Shown: positions 63,333 to 64,000 of the stretch, piece after piece
Layout: every line of letters starts with the position of its first letter
How positions within the stretch are numbered: position 1 is the first letter of the stretch
From: JACCZR01 sp963830065
GTDB lineage: Bacteria > Actinomycetota > Thermoleophilia > Solirubrobacterales > Thermoleophilaceae
DNA: 64,000 nucleotides
Assembly (NCBI GenBank): GCA_963830065.1
Contig: CAWHLA010000005.1
Coordinates: forward strand, 219,130 to 283,129
Direction of reading: 5' to 3'
Translations under genes and position numbers: made by a program
Notes under the pieces: model-generated
Databases searched by the model: none
What the model was told of the DNA's origin: nothing
What the model saw: only the letters and a program-made list of their open reading frames with translations

Positions 63333-64000
63333 GCGGCGAAGGCAGCCAGCTCGGCGGCGCCCGGCTCCGCGGCCAGCGACAGACGGCGCACGTCGTGGTC
63401 GGCCAGCCAGGAGGAGACGATCCGCACCTCGTCCACCTCTTCGACCGGGAGGGTTGCGGGATCGCGCGGCCGGCGACGACGCAGGGCCGCCTCGGTGCGT
63501 TCGGCCAGCTCGCTGGGACCGGGGAGCGACCCCCAGTCGGCCACCCGGCCGTCCACCAGCCAGAACGCGTCGAACCGCTCCTTGTCGGGGTGGCGGGCCA
63601 GCACGAGCTGGGGCGCGGCGTGAACAGCGCGCAGCACCCCGTCCAACCGGCCCAGCAGGCCCTCCAGGCGCTCGGCGCGTCGGCGCAGCGTCGCCGCGCG
63701 CTCGTAGCGCTGGAGCCGTGACGCCTCGCCCATCTGCTCGTGCACCGCGCCCAGGATTCGAGCGGCGGCGTCGGGCTCGGGGCCGCCGAACAGCGCCAGC
63801 GCCTTGTCCACCTGCCCGCGGTAGGCGTTCGGGTCCAGGTCGCCCAGGCAGGGGGAGGCGCAGCGGCCCATCTGCCCGTAGAGCGAAGGGTGATCGCGAC
63901 GGGGCATGGACTTGCCGCAGTGGCGCAGCCGGAACAGCGAGGTGAGCTGGTCCGCCAGCTCGACGGCGGCCTTGCGGCCCTTGAGCGGCCCGACGTTCAC
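63329..64000 (-). CDS. UvrC-like/DEDD-exonuclease nuclease, C-terminal part (cut by window edge)
   Basis: 223 residues are visible; the start lies beyond 64000. The UvrC-type segment GPLKGRKAAVELADQLTSLF...GRCASPCLGDLDPNAYRGQVDKAL and a UVR motif (YERAATLRRRAERL) are clear. The protein ends after a short wHTH-like region, with no RNase H-like UvrC endonuclease domain. This matches the actinobacterial fusion of a DnaQ-type DEDD exonuclease with a Cho-like GIY-YIG nuclease rather than UvrC itself. The catalytic domains would be outside the window. Confidence 0.75.
   Translation of the reverse strand: MNVGPLKGRKAAVELADQLTSLFRLRHCGKSMPRRDHPSLYGQMGRCASPCLGDLDPNAYRGQVDKALALFGGPEPDAAARILGAVHEQMGEASRLQRYERAATLRRRAERLEGLLGRLDGVLRAVHAAPQLVLARHPDKERFDAFWLVDGRVADWGSLPGPSELAERTEAALRRRRPRDPATLPVEEVDEVRIVSSWLADHDVRRLSLAAEPGAAELAAFAA

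Overview
This is high-GC DNA (strong G/C third positions, many GTG/TTG starts) from an aerobic actinobacterium. The gene set is form I carbon monoxide dehydrogenase, polyhydroxyalkanoate (PHA) synthase, a two-SDR fatty acyl reductase and a DEDD/UvrC-like nuclease. Together with many apparently leaderless genes, it suggests Thermoleophilia/Solirubrobacterales. That placement is inferred from gene content and style, not from a marker gene. There are no insertion sequences, phage genes, CRISPR arrays, tRNAs or rRNAs, so this is an ordinary chromosomal segment.

Layout. 0-10 kb: end of a secreted protein, a degenerate aldo/keto reductase divergent from a TerC protein, an ATP-grasp ligase, a frameshifted molybdopterin oxidoreductase with a tautomerase and divergent TetR regulator, a Ca2+/H+ exchanger, small unknowns, a HAD phosphatase and a DJ-1/PfpI protein. 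10-22 kb: lipid and storage metabolism (acyl-CoA dehydrogenase, PHA synthase, lipase, a split and reordered FadB-like pair), a glycosyltransferase, PadR regulator, sirtuin and PrsW protease. 22-32 kb: a three-domain wall hydrolase with a long structured 5' region, two phasin-like proteins, a nucleoside phosphorylase, an acyltransferase with a one-base frameshift, a permease, the acyl reductase and a MerR-cyclase fusion. 32.6-36.5 kb: tilS-hpt-ftsH.

36.9-50.9 kb is the most interesting part. An XdhC gene points away from a roughly 10-kb operon. The operon starts with five tiny single-helix membrane proteins joined by 4-nt overlaps. It continues with coxM, coxS and coxL (CoxL carries the form I motif AYRCSFR), a CoxI-YHS fusion, a MobA-like transferase, coxD, coxE and a small Cys protein, and ends with a free-standing 153-residue copy of one CoxL cofactor-domain segment that has lost the QGQGHET motif. 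A YceI gene, coxG (quinone/membrane adaptor), a zinc ribbon and folP-folB follow. I propose that the five membrane proteins and the orphan CoxL domain are undescribed accessory parts of CO oxidation.

51-64 kb: a hybrid histidine kinase, HD-GYP protein and single-domain response regulator sit between folB and folK. They are followed by coaX, a dihydrouridine synthase, greA, lysS, clpC, a GH114-like secreted protein, a CDGSH protein and the C-terminal part of a UvrC-like nuclease cut by the window edge.

Style features recur. Many genes show TANNNT followed by 6-9 nt and then ATG/GTG, meaning a -10 box placed for a leaderless mRNA. Several divergent pairs share overlapping, symmetric -10 boxes. 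Six convergent pairs overlap by exactly CTAG. Two genes carry single-base frameshifts. Three genes lack a normal start codon where homology or a ribosome-binding site says one should be.
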